Part shown: positions 50,297 to 58,402 of the stretch, piece after piece
How the letters are laid out: each line of letters starts with the position of its first letter
How positions within the stretch are numbered: the first letter of the stretch is position 1
From: Citrobacter portucalensis
GTDB taxonomy: Bacteria > Pseudomonadota > Gammaproteobacteria > Enterobacterales > Enterobacteriaceae
DNA: 64,000 nt
Assembly: GCF_002042885.1 (NCBI RefSeq)
Contig: NZ_MVFY01000006.1
Location: forward strand, 62,001 to 126,000
Direction: 5' to 3'
Translations under genes and position numbers: made by a program
Notes under the pieces: generated by a model
The model's input: the letters and a program-made list of their open reading frames with translations, nothing else
Databases searched by the model: none
What the model was told of the DNA's origin: nothing

Positions 50297-51643
50297 TTAT
50301 CCTTTCGACAGATTTTCGCAAGCAGGTTGAACGGGATCTTTGGCTGCTGTTACCTGCGCCTGTCTGGCGTCTTTTTTGCGCCAGTAGTTGGCGAGCAGCG
50401 AGCCGCTAACGTTACCCAGCGGTGTCATCACCGCTGATGCGAGTCCAACCGTTGCCAGTTTGCCCATCGCGGCGGCAAGCCCTGACGCCATACCGCCGTT
50501 TTGCAGGCCGACTTCAAAGGCCACGGTACGGGCAGACTGCACGTCCATGCGGAAGATCCAGCGGCTCATCAGATAACCAATCAGGAAGCCGCCGAGGTTA
50601 TGCATCAACATGGCGAAGCAGAGCAGGAAACCGACCTGCACCAGGTTGTCGCGCCCGGCTGCGGCGGCGGTGGTGGTAAAGAAAATGATCCCCATCATTG
50701 AGATGGTTGGCATGACCTTCTTCACGCCCGCCACGCGGCCATACAGCCAGTTGTAGAACAATGCCCAAACGAGGCCGCCTGCTACGAAGTTGAGGACCAC
50801 CGCGTACATCTGCGCTTCGGCGCTGGCATGACCAAACAGCGCGTCCCAGCCGCCGGCAATCATATACAGCAGCCAAATTGCGCCGATCCCGGCCAGCATC
50901 TGGACAACACGGCGTCCGCGCACGCCTGCATAGGATTTCAGATAGTCATGCAGAATTGCTGCTCCGATGGGAATTAATACGATTTTCACCACGTCCATCA
51001 CCATCGCGGTGAGCTGGATATCGATCATCGAACCCGCCAGCAGATTAACCCACAGTGGCGTCATTACCGTTGCCGCCAGCGTTGAGACTGCGGCGATTGA
51101 CACCGCCAGCGCGAGGTTGGCGTTGGCGATGTAAACCATCACCGTCGACGAGAGACCGCTGGGGCAAGCGCCAATCAACAAAATGCCCACCGCCACTTCA
51201 GGCGGAAAATCAAAGATCAGGGTAATGCTCAGGCCGAGCAGGGGCATGATCACGAAATGGCAGAAGGTACCGATAAAAACTGCCCACGGCATTTTGGCGA
51301 CATCAATAAAATCCTGGATCGTTAGCTTGGTGCCCATGCTGAACATGGTGGCCTGAATCACAAGGAACACGATCCATTTATGGGTGATATTGAAACCGCC
51401 CCAGACGATCAGATCCGTAGACCAGGTCATGGCGGCAACAAAGCCGGCGATGATCCACAGCGTAAACTGATAGCTGCGTAAACTAGGCCAGTAGCCTGCA
51501 CCGGCGGCGAATCCGACGGTGAACATCACCAGCCCCGGCTGCCACAGCGCCGTGGACTGGATGAGCGCGCCGATAATCGCCAGCGCCACGCCCGCAACGC
51601 TGACGCCGAGTCCGGTTTTGTGAATAACAGTGGTCATAGTCAT
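50297..51643 (-). CDS. Bile acid:sodium symporter family transporter
   Basis: A 448-residue inner-membrane carrier of the BASS family with an extra N-terminal region of about three helices. Two family signatures are visible: GACPSGLSSTVMVYIANANLALAVS and EVGLQNGGMASGLAAAMGKLA, which form the crossed discontinuous helices that bind Na+. The C-terminus is basic and cytoplasmic. Bacterial members carry pantoate, pyruvate or other organic anions. In this operon it most likely imports the acid that the otn and BKACE enzymes degrade. Confidence 0.85.
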   Translation of the reverse strand: MTMTTVIHKTGLGVSVAGVALAIIGALIQSTALWQPGLVMFTVGFAAGAGYWPSLRSYQFTLWIIAGFVAAMTWSTDLIVWGGFNITHKWIVFLVIQATMFSMGTKLTIQDFIDVAKMPWAVFIGTFCHFVIMPLLGLSITLIFDFPPEVAVGILLIGACPSGLSSTVMVYIANANLALAVSIAAVSTLAATVMTPLWVNLLAGSMIDIQLTAMVMDVVKIVLIPIGAAILHDYLKSYAGVRGRRVVQMLAGIGAIWLLYMIAGGWDALFGHASAEAQMYAVVLNFVAGGLVWALFYNWLYGRVAGVKKVMPTISMMGIIFFTTTAAAAGRDNLVQVGFLLCFAMLMHNLGGFLIGYLMSRWIFRMDVQSARTVAFEVGLQNGGMASGLAAAMGKLATVGLASAVMTPLGNVSGSLLANYWRKKDARQAQVTAAKDPVQPACENLSKG

Positions 51644-51664
51644 GTTGAAATGTCCTTGCTGTTG

Positions 51665-52477
51665 TTATTGCTGCCGGGGTGGAATAGATAACATGCGCCG
51701 CGCAATTTCCGGCGTAGCAACTTTTTTATCCATACTGCGAATGAGCGTAGCGAGTTTGGCGACCTGCTGATAATTATGCTGAGCTTTTTCTTCGGCGCTT
51801 AAATAATAACTATCTTCATAGCCGATTCGCACTTCACTGGCACCCATAGCGACCGCGGCAGCGATAATATCGAAATTCCTTCTGCCAAAATGAGTAATTC
51901 CCCATAAGGCGTCGCGTGGGATCATGCTACGCAGAGCAATTAATGCATCAACGGTTGCAGGCGTACTGCCGCGGTGACCGAGAACAATATTAAAGAGCAT
52001 AGGTTTTTGAAATTTTATTTTATCTTCAAGGTTCAGGATGTTATTAATCATGCCGATTTCAAAAACTTCAAACTCTGGAATAATATTGCGTTCAGTTATT
52101 TGCCGTGAACAATATTCCACGTCCGGACCGGGATTAAAATACACCGCATCACCGAGGTTAACGGAACCGACGTTCAGCGAGGCCATCTCCACGCCGGGGC
52201 AGGCCAGTGGCGCGCAGCGCTCGGCGATGGACATCGAAGAGACGCCGCCGGTAGAAGCCTGAATAATCAGGTTTGAATGGCGCATAACGCGGTCAATGGT
52301 TGCCTGAAAGTCGGTAGTATCTGGCGTCAGGCGTCCCTGTTTATCGCGAACGTGTAAATGGACGATGGACGCGCCATGTTCTACGCTGGCGAGTATTTCC
52401 TGCGCCAGTTCTTCGGGTATAACTCTGGGGCAATCTGCGGCAACGGGTGCCAGCGAAATAATAACAGTATCCGACAT
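51665..52477 (-). CDS. BKACE-family beta-keto acid cleavage enzyme
   Basis: A 270-residue TIM-barrel enzyme of the BKACE (DUF849) family, which condenses a beta-keto acid with acetyl-CoA and releases acetoacetate plus a new CoA ester. The zinc motif HLHVRD (His40, His42) and catalytic-region segments QASTGG, PEFEVFEIGM and VRIGYEDSYYLS are present. The Glu in VFEIGM replaces the Asp common in this position. A GGAGG ribosome-binding site precedes the ATG. The specific keto acid is unknown. Gap to otnI is 28 bases. Confidence 0.85.
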   Translation of the reverse strand: MSDTVIISLAPVAADCPRVIPEELAQEILASVEHGASIVHLHVRDKQGRLTPDTTDFQATIDRVMRHSNLIIQASTGGVSSMSIAERCAPLACPGVEMASLNVGSVNLGDAVYFNPGPDVEYCSRQITERNIIPEFEVFEIGMINNILNLEDKIKFQKPMLFNIVLGHRGSTPATVDALIALRSMIPRDALWGITHFGRRNFDIIAAAVAMGASEVRIGYEDSYYLSAEEKAQHNYQQVAKLATLIRSMDKKVATPEIARRMLSIPPRQQ

Positions 52478-52505
52478 TTTTTCCTCCGGTACAGAGATAT
52501 TAAAA

Positions 52506-53282
52506 TTATAGGTAAGGCGTTATCCAGCGTAATGATTCCGGCCCTGATGTTGATGGTTGATATTCACAGCCAATCCAGTCCTGGTAATTCATTTTTCTTA
52601 TAAAATTAAATAGCCATGCTTCATTTAACTCCCCGGTTCCCGGTTCATGGCGATAAGGAACAGAAGCGATTTGAAAATGTTTAATAAGGGTAAAATAGCG
52701 TTCGATATTTTTCGCCACGTTGCCATGAGTTTTCTGACAGTGGTAAATATCAAACTGTAAGCCGATATTCTTCTTACCAACCTCGTGAATGATAGATTCA
52801 GCCAGCGGGAAACTGTCAATAAAATAACCGGGCATATCCTGCGAATTTAATGGTTCAATCAGTACATCGATTTCCGCGTCTGCCATCACATCGCAGGCGA
52901 TGCGCAGTCGATTCGTCAGGAGGTCGCGCTGGGCGTGCAGCGTCAGGTGATTGCAGCGCAAGCCGGACATAACGTGAACCCGGCGACAACCCAGTGCGGT
53001 GGCGTAATCTCGCGCCACGTTCAGGCTGTGATGAAATTCCTGGTCTCGACCGGGCAATGCTGCGAGTCCCCGTTCACCCTGTGCCCAGTTGCCAGCCGGG
53101 GCGTTCATTAGCACCACCGGCAGAGAAGTTTCCCGCTGAGCGGCCCGCAAATGCTCCAGCGGGTGCTGCCAGAGAAACAGCCCTTCTACGCCGCGAAAAC
53201 CGGCTGCTTTTGCCGCCTGAAATCGACCCGCTATCGGTAAATCAGTAAATAACCAGTCGAGGTTAGCCGCTAACTTCAGCAT
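52506..53282 (-). CDS. otnI: 2-oxo-tetronate isomerase, hydroxypyruvate isomerase family
   Basis: A 258-residue TIM-barrel sugar isomerase of the Hyi/OtnI family, usual length. Metal and acid-base residues are seen in VLIEPLNSQDMPGYF, LQFDIYHCQ and IGCEYQPSTSG. OtnI converts 2-oxo-tetronate to 3-oxo-tetronate before OtnK. The ATG at 53282 (MLKLAANLDWLF) is inside the 3' end of the DeoR gene, a 20-base overlap. The frame opens further upstream but without family similarity. Confidence 0.85.
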   Translation of the reverse strand: MLKLAANLDWLFTDLPIAGRFQAAKAAGFRGVEGLFLWQHPLEHLRAAQRETSLPVVLMNAPAGNWAQGERGLAALPGRDQEFHHSLNVARDYATALGCRRVHVMSGLRCNHLTLHAQRDLLTNRLRIACDVMADAEIDVLIEPLNSQDMPGYFIDSFPLAESIIHEVGKKNIGLQFDIYHCQKTHGNVAKNIERYFTLIKHFQIASVPYRHEPGTGELNEAWLFNFIRKMNYQDWIGCEYQPSTSGPESLRWITPYL

Positions 53283-54069
53283 GGCGTGCACCCTCCCGGC
53301 CATCAACCAGATGCAGCTTAACGCCCTGGCTGACAATAGTCTGCTGCGCATTTTCCGGTAACCGGTTATCAGAAATAATGTCGGTTAACTGCTCCAGCCC
53401 ACAGATGTGGAACATGCCGTATTTGCCAAATTTACTGCTGTCACAGACCAGCACCCGACGCCGGGAGACGGTAAGCACCGCTTCTTTGACCGAGGCTTTC
53501 CCTTCACTCGGCGTCGACATGCCGCGCTCGGTATCCCACGACGATGAACTGAGAAACGCCACATCAATATTAATGGTGCGCAGAAAACTGGCGGCGCTTT
53601 TTCCAAGACATGAGCGGTTACGCTGATCCACCAGACCGCCGGTGTGATAGAGCGTAATGTGTGGCATATCCATCAGATAGTGGCTGATGGAAAAATCGTT
53701 GGTGACGACCGTCAGATTGAAACAGTGGCTGGCGGCCACTGCTTTCGCCACTTCAAACAACGACGTTCCGGCATCCAGATACAGCGTTTGTCCGGGCTCA
53801 ATGAGCATTGCGGCGAGCTGGCCCATCTTACGCTTCACGTCATGATTCAACTCGGCTTTTTCCCGCCACGGCAGTTCGGATTTCAGCAGGTTATTGAGCT
53901 TTACGCCGCCGTTAATGGCAATAACTTTGCCTTCTTCTTCCAGCAACTGAATGTCGCGACGCACGGTCATATGCGACACGCTCATCAGATCTGCCAGTTC
54001 ATTAAATGAGGCGGCATTCTTTTCGTGCACATAGCGGTAGATAAAATCACGTCGTTGCTCGGGGATCAT
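53263..54069 (-). CDS. DeoR-family transcriptional regulator
   Basis: A 268-residue DeoR/GlpR-type regulator. The N-terminal winged helix spans MIPEQRRDFIYRYV to SVSHMTVRRDIQLLEEEGKV. The effector domain has the sugar-phosphate binding DAGTSLFEVAKAV, VTNDF and CDSSKFGK motifs typical of the family. It is embedded in the middle of the operon, ten bases after otnC and overlapping otnI. Likely repressor responding to a phosphorylated intermediate such as 3-oxo-tetronate 4-phosphate. I prefer the second of two adjacent ATGs, seven bases after GAGG. Confidence 0.87.
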   Translation of the reverse strand: MIPEQRRDFIYRYVHEKNAASFNELADLMSVSHMTVRRDIQLLEEEGKVIAINGGVKLNNLLKSELPWREKAELNHDVKRKMGQLAAMLIEPGQTLYLDAGTSLFEVAKAVAASHCFNLTVVTNDFSISHYLMDMPHITLYHTGGLVDQRNRSCLGKSAASFLRTINIDVAFLSSSSWDTERGMSTPSEGKASVKEAVLTVSRRRVLVCDSSKFGKYGMFHICGLEQLTDIISDNRLPENAQQTIVSQGVKLHLVDGREGARHAEVSG

Positions 54070-54078
54070 CATGTCACC

Positions 54079-54723
54079 TCACGCTTGCCGGGAATGTTCA
54101 AGTTCGGCCACCGCCTCTTCTGAGAGCGGAACATAGCCGAGCGGTTTTAATGTCAGCCAGATGCGGGCGCTGTCTTCCAGTTCCTCGGCGTTAAACACCG
54201 CCTCACGCAGCGAGCGACCGCTTACTACCGGCCCGTGATTGGCCAGCAACGCAGCCGTATGATCTGCCGCGATTTCACTCAATGCGCTGGCAATGCCTTC
54301 ATGGCCGGGCTTGAAATAAGGCAGCAGTGGTAGCTGTCCGACGCGCATGACATAGTATGGCGTTAGTGGCGGTAGACAGTTTTCTGGCGTAGAGCAAGGC
54401 AGACAGGAGAGCGCGGTCAGCCATGGAGAATGCAGGTGCACAACCGCGCCGCAGGATGGCCGATGCCGATACCACGCCAGATGCATGGGTACCTCTTTTG
54501 ACGGTTTGTCGCCGCTAAGATGCACGCCGTTGGCATCCAGCCTACTTAGCGTGGCAGGATCAAGCTCACCCAGGCAGGAGTTGGTCGGGGTCACCAGATA
54601 GCCGCCATCCGGCAATTTGACGCTGAGGTTGCCGGAGCCGCCGCTGCTGTAACCACGCATAAACAAGGAACGGCCATAATGGACGAGTAGTTCGCGTAGT
54701 TGGTGTTCACTCACCGGATTCAT
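54079..54723 (-). CDS. otnC: 3-oxo-tetronate 4-phosphate decarboxylase, class II aldolase fold
   Basis: A 214-residue protein of the class II aldolase/adducin family. The metal-binding histidines are in VVHLHSPWLTALS and LLANHGPVV, and the phosphate-binding loop is SSGGSGNLSV. OtnC decarboxylates 3-oxo-tetronate 4-phosphate to dihydroxyacetone phosphate. Its start overlaps the otnK stop by four bases, which supports action in sequence. Confidence 0.87.
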   Translation of the reverse strand: MNPVSEHQLRELLVHYGRSLFMRGYSSGGSGNLSVKLPDGGYLVTPTNSCLGELDPATLSRLDANGVHLSGDKPSKEVPMHLAWYRHRPSCGAVVHLHSPWLTALSCLPCSTPENCLPPLTPYYVMRVGQLPLLPYFKPGHEGIASALSEIAADHTAALLANHGPVVSGRSLREAVFNAEELEDSARIWLTLKPLGYVPLSEEAVAELEHSRQA

Positions 54724-55976
54724 AATGCGTACTCCTGGGCTGTAAAAAAGAAATCTTCATCACCAAAGTTGCCTGACTTCAGCGCCAGCGCCAGACCGGA
54801 GGAAAATACCCACGGCACGCCAGGCGCAATGGCTTTGCCAACGGACAGACGCTTCACCTGCAGTGCCTCTACCACGGTGCCGGATGTTTCTCCGCCTGCG
54901 ACGATAAAGGTGTTTACACCTGCAACTTGTAGCTTTGCGCTCAGTCGGGAAAAAGCGTGTTCGATCGCCTGGCTGGCATTCTGTTCGCCGTACTCTTGTT
55001 GAATGCGTTGGAGTACGTCTGGCGGCTGGGTGGCGTATATCATCGGCGCGAATGGGTCGTTGATATGCGTCATCGCCCAGGCACACAGTTCATCAGTGTA
55101 GCGTTCTGTATCAGACAGGCAGCGGGCCACGTCGAGTACACGAGAGGCTGCTGCGGCCTTATAGCGATTGACCTGACGATTACTCATTGCAGAACAGCTA
55201 CCGGAGAACACCACCGTTTTAGCAGGTAGTGGAAAAGCGTCCAGCGGCATGGTTTGCTGAGTTCCGGTGCAGGCGGCCAGTGCGCCACCGAGCCCGGAGC
55301 CCCCGGCTAACAGAGGGCTGGCATGGAGTGCCTGCGCCAGCGTGGTGAGATCTGCTTCATCCAGCGTATCGACGATAACGTGACGCGTACCTTCAGCCTG
55401 AAGTTGGGCCAGAGCGTTAGTGACCGCTTCCACACCTTGACGCAGCGTCGTGAGGTTGATGCAACTAACCTTGCCTGGCGTTTGCGCGCTCAGCAGGCGC
55501 GGCAGGCTGGCATCGGTCATAGGATTAAGCGGATGCTTTTCCATCCCGGATTCGTTAAGCAGTACGCCATTTACAAAAAGATGGCCATGCACCACCGTGC
55601 GCCCGTTTTGCGGCAGGGCGGGGCAGTGGACGATCACGGGTGTATGCAGCTCGTTCATCAACGCATCGCTGACCGGTCCAATATTGCCTGTTGGCGTGGA
55701 GTCGAACGTCGAACAATATTTAAAATAGATCTGGCGGACACCTGCCTTTTGTTTCAGCCAGCGGGCACAGGACAGAGATTGTGCGATGGCCTGTTCTGCG
55801 GGTAATGAGCGGCTTTTCAGCGAGATGACGATAGCTTCGACCTCTTCATTCCAGCATTGAGTGGTATCAGGCATTCCGGGCAGTAGCGCAACGCGCCACC
55901 CCTGCTGCGCCATAAAGCTTGCAATGTCCGTTGCGCCGGTGAAATCGTCGGCGATAACGCCTGTGGTGACGGCCAT
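54720..55976 (-). CDS. otnK: 3-oxo-tetronate kinase
   Basis: A 418-residue four-carbon acid-sugar kinase (DUF1537 family). It begins TGVIADDFTGATDIASFMAQQGWR, the N-terminal substrate domain signature, and the C-terminal nucleotide-binding domain has IVAGGETSGTVVEAL and VSGSCSAMSN-like sequence (VFSGSCSAMSNRQV). First gene of the eight-gene minus-strand operon, with GGAG upstream of the ATG. No LtnD/DenD-type dehydrogenase, which usually supplies 2-oxo-tetronate, is present in the cluster. Confidence 0.88.
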   Translation of the reverse strand: MAVTTGVIADDFTGATDIASFMAQQGWRVALLPGMPDTTQCWNEEVEAIVISLKSRSLPAEQAIAQSLSCARWLKQKAGVRQIYFKYCSTFDSTPTGNIGPVSDALMNELHTPVIVHCPALPQNGRTVVHGHLFVNGVLLNESGMEKHPLNPMTDASLPRLLSAQTPGKVSCINLTTLRQGVEAVTNALAQLQAEGTRHVIVDTLDEADLTTLAQALHASPLLAGGSGLGGALAACTGTQQTMPLDAFPLPAKTVVFSGSCSAMSNRQVNRYKAAAASRVLDVARCLSDTERYTDELCAWAMTHINDPFAPMIYATQPPDVLQRIQQEYGEQNASQAIEHAFSRLSAKLQVAGVNTFIVAGGETSGTVVEALQVKRLSVGKAIAPGVPWVFSSGLALALKSGNFGDEDFFFTAQEYAL

Positions 55977-56040
55977 GGATCAACTCCGTTCAGATTGTTT
56001 GCTAATTGAACATATTATTCAGGAGGGCCTTTCACATTCA

Positions 56041-56056
56041 CATGATGATTATCACA
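56041..56056. promoter_or_regulatory. CRP-like site upstream of otnK
   Basis: CATGA-N6-TCACA matches eight of ten conserved CRP positions, the right half perfectly. It lies about 65 bases upstream of the otnK start, consistent with catabolite control of a sugar-acid operon. Confidence 0.4.
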
Positions 56057-56140
56057 AATAAGCACATCATTGATTCACGGTAAAAATGAGTAATCTATTG
56101 AAAATAATGGAGAAAGATGTTTTGTTTTGCGAAAAGAGTC

Positions 56141-56156
56141 TCACAAGAGAGTGTGA
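56141..56156. promoter_or_regulatory. Palindrome between otnK and the PocR-like gene
   Basis: TCACA-AGAGAG-TGTGA is an exact inverted repeat of 5-bp arms spaced by six. Candidate operator for the DeoR or PocR/AraC regulator of the cluster. The arm orientation is the reverse of a CRP site. Confidence 0.4.
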
Positions 56157-56348
56157 AGATTCGTTAATCTTTGAGAAAGCGAAGTCAGTAGCATGCAGCG
56201 GAGTATTATCGTGGTTGCTTTAACTCTCTTGCCAATTGATCATAATCATCTGCATAAATGAGATTATTTTTTGCGGTGAGCATCATTCTTTCTCTTGATT
56301 AAATTCTGCATATTACCGGCTTTAATTTCATTAATGCCGGAGGATACC

Positions 56349-57242
56349 GTGTCGTTGAAAATCCAGGATGATTATCTACAACGTTTTTTCTCGATAGCAA
56401 AAGTATTCTCCAGTGCGACTGGATTAGCCACGGTTGTGGTTGATGTAAACGGAAAAACTCTCTCGGATTGCCATAACTTTAATTCGTTCTGCACATTAAT
56501 GCGGGCGGATGAACGCTATTGTACGAGTTGCCAAAAGTGTGACAAATATTGTGCTTTTGAAGGTTTAAAACACCTTAAACCCAGAATACTCAGCTGCCAC
56601 GCAGGGCTAAGTCTGTTTTCTATGCCATTAATTCGCGAGGAGCATCTGTACGGTTTTATGCTCTGTGGGCAGGTGCGGGCAAAATATCAGGAATATAAAA
56701 CTATCGTTATTGATAATGAATGCTCATGGATGGATGAACCAAAAATAAAAGCTGAATGGAGTCAGGTGGCGGTAGTCGATAATAATACGCTGGTGGCATC
56801 AGCTAATTTATTAAATTTTATTGTTGATAATTTTGAGACAGAACAGCAACAACCTGATGGGTTTGTTATCCCGCCAACCAGTTACATGCGTCATTATTTT
56901 ACAGAGCCTTCCCGACACGAGAAAAAGCTTCTGGCAGCGTTGCGTTATATTGATGAGAATTTATATAGTGAATTATCCCTGGAATCCGTAGCAGCTCACG
57001 TTTGCTTAAGCGCAAACTATTTCAGCCGTTTTTTTAAGAAACGGCAGGGCGTTAACTTTAAAACCTGGGTGAATCAGAAAAAAATGCAAAAAGCGGGGGA
57101 GTTATTGCACGATCCCGTTCATTCAATAGACAGCATTGCCCGGAAACTCCAATACGCACAAACCAGTTACTTTTGCCGTGTTTTCCGGGCGGCGCATCAA
57201 ACGTCGCCCCAGTCTTTTCGTCATGCCAGACTGTCACAGTAA
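56349..57242 (+). CDS. PocR-domain AraC-family activator
   Basis: A 297-residue regulator with an N-terminal PocR ligand-sensing domain (about 1-165) and a C-terminal AraC double helix-turn-helix (about 195-295: ESVAAHVCLSANYFSRFFKKRQG, then IDSIARKLQYAQTSYFCRVFR). The sensory domain has a dense cysteine set, Cys58, 61, 64 and 68 (CTSCQKCDKYC) and Cys83 in LSCHAGL. The GTG at 56349 follows GGAGG with five-base spacing. Divergent from otnK, it is the likely activator of that operon. It is not PocR itself: no pdu or cbi genes adjoin it. Confidence 0.82.
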   Translation: MSLKIQDDYLQRFFSIAKVFSSATGLATVVVDVNGKTLSDCHNFNSFCTLMRADERYCTSCQKCDKYCAFEGLKHLKPRILSCHAGLSLFSMPLIREEHLYGFMLCGQVRAKYQEYKTIVIDNECSWMDEPKIKAEWSQVAVVDNNTLVASANLLNFIVDNFETEQQQPDGFVIPPTSYMRHYFTEPSRHEKKLLAALRYIDENLYSELSLESVAAHVCLSANYFSRFFKKRQGVNFKTWVNQKKMQKAGELLHDPVHSIDSIARKLQYAQTSYFCRVFRAAHQTSPQSFRHARLSQ

Positions 57243-58009
57243 AGGTTTTCCGGCAGCGTGATGGCTTCAGGGATAAAAGAGAGCCGATCGCTCAGGGTTA
57301 CCACATCACCAATCACTATCAGCGCAGGGGGGAGGATGTTAGCTTCCTGCGCCTTGCTCAGTAGTGAACCGAGCGTACAGGTCAGTCGGCGTTGGTTATC
57401 GCGGGTGGCGGACATAATTAGCGCTGCAGGCGTATCTGCTGATTTTCCACCCATCAATAATTCCTCACAGATAAACGCCAGATTGGCGATACCCATGACG
57501 ATAACCAGCGTACCATTCAGTTTGGCCAGCTGACGCCAGTCCTGCTGTTGGTTGCCCTCCCGCGTATGACCGGTTACCACGTGAAATCCCGAGGCGAAAT
57601 CGCGGTGTGTTACCGGAATCCCGGCATAGGTCAGGCCACCAATGGTTGAGCTAATACCCGGCACCACTTCAAACGGGATGCCTGTCTCGACGAGATCCTC
57701 AACTTCTTCAGCCCCGCGTCCAAAAACATACGGATCGCCGCCTTTCAGACGCACAATATTATTGTGCGTTTGGGCATACTGGACAAGCAGTGCATTGATT
57801 TCATCCTGCGGTACACAATGGAAACCCGGGTTTTTGCCGACATTGATAAGCAGACAATCAGGTAATGCCCATTCCAAAATTTTAGGATTGACCAGCCGAT
57901 CGTAAATAATGACATCAGCCTGTTTAATGCACATCATTGCTTTGAGGGTAAGTAATGAAATATCACCGGGACCTGCCCCAACGAGCCAGACCTTTCCGAA
58001 AGTTTTCAC
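57221..58009 (-). CDS. cobA: Uroporphyrinogen-III C-methyltransferase
   Basis: A 262-residue SUMT that methylates uroporphyrinogen III to precorrin-2, the branch point for siroheme and cobalamin. Signatures: VWLVGAGPGDISLLTLKA, VIIYDRLV, VRLKGGDPYVFGRGAEE, VVPGISSTIGGLTYAGIPVTHR and GTLVIVMG. It is the methyltransferase alone, without the CysG dehydrogenase/chelatase part. I chose the GTG at 58009, six bases after AAAGGA. Its 3' end overlaps the PocR-like gene tail to tail by 22 bases. The CobA name is by function; E. coli-type cobA (BtuR) is a different enzyme. Confidence 0.88.
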   Translation of the reverse strand: MKTFGKVWLVGAGPGDISLLTLKAMMCIKQADVIIYDRLVNPKILEWALPDCLLINVGKNPGFHCVPQDEINALLVQYAQTHNNIVRLKGGDPYVFGRGAEEVEDLVETGIPFEVVPGISSTIGGLTYAGIPVTHRDFASGFHVVTGHTREGNQQQDWRQLAKLNGTLVIVMGIANLAFICEELLMGGKSADTPAALIMSATRDNQRRLTCTLGSLLSKAQEANILPPALIVIGDVVTLSDRLSFIPEAITLPENLYCDSLA

Positions 58010-58402
58010 ATTGTGTCCTTTATCACATCGATCAAAAAAAGGCAGAAACCACATCAAGGAATGATAAAAAGCAGTCGTTTGCCCGTAAGTTATAACGTGA
58101 AATTATCCAAAATTATCGCACTGATAATATTGATTAATATCGCAAAGTTTTTTCTGCAATAAACAAGATAACTTGAAAAATTATTAAGAACTTATTGGCG
58201 CCATTTGCTTAGGTTTAACCTTATTTAAATTGTGTTTATTGCTGCTCTTGAGTATTATTGGTTAATATTTATCCGCCATCAGTGTGAGTAAATCATGGAT
58301 TGGATCAATGACATTAATGGATGAAATAAAATATAACTCTCGGTGCTTATCTGGGTAGCTTGAATTATTTTTTATAAATTAAACTATTTTTGTACGCTGC
58401 AT
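58010..58402. promoter_or_regulatory. A/T-rich gap between cobA and the LysR gene
   Basis: A 393-base stretch with long A/T runs (for example TTGAATTATTTTTTATAAATT) and no ORF. It separates divergent cobA and the LysR gene and should hold both promoters. I see no clear riboswitch or operator; a cobalamin riboswitch would be longer and GC-richer. The base composition differs sharply from the flanking backbone. Confidence 0.55.

Larger units (their letters stand above)
55977..56348. promoter_or_regulatory. otnK / PocR-like divergent control region
   Basis: A 372-base strongly A/T-rich gap between divergent genes, without an ORF of note. It carries a CRP-like site (56041-56056) near the otnK side and a 16-base palindrome (56141-56156) in the middle. 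A GGAGG ribosome-binding site at 56338-56342 sets the GTG start of the PocR-like gene. Confidence 0.6.

Noticed and set aside
56349-58009. PocR-like gene plus cobA considered as the pocR end of a pdu/cob locus
   Set aside because: No pdu, pduF or cbi genes adjoin them, the pair is convergent, and the sensory-domain cysteines differ from Salmonella PocR.
58010-58402. Cobalamin riboswitch upstream of cobA
   Set aside because: The gap is very A/T-rich and I could not find a B12-box or the conserved multi-helix pattern on either strand.
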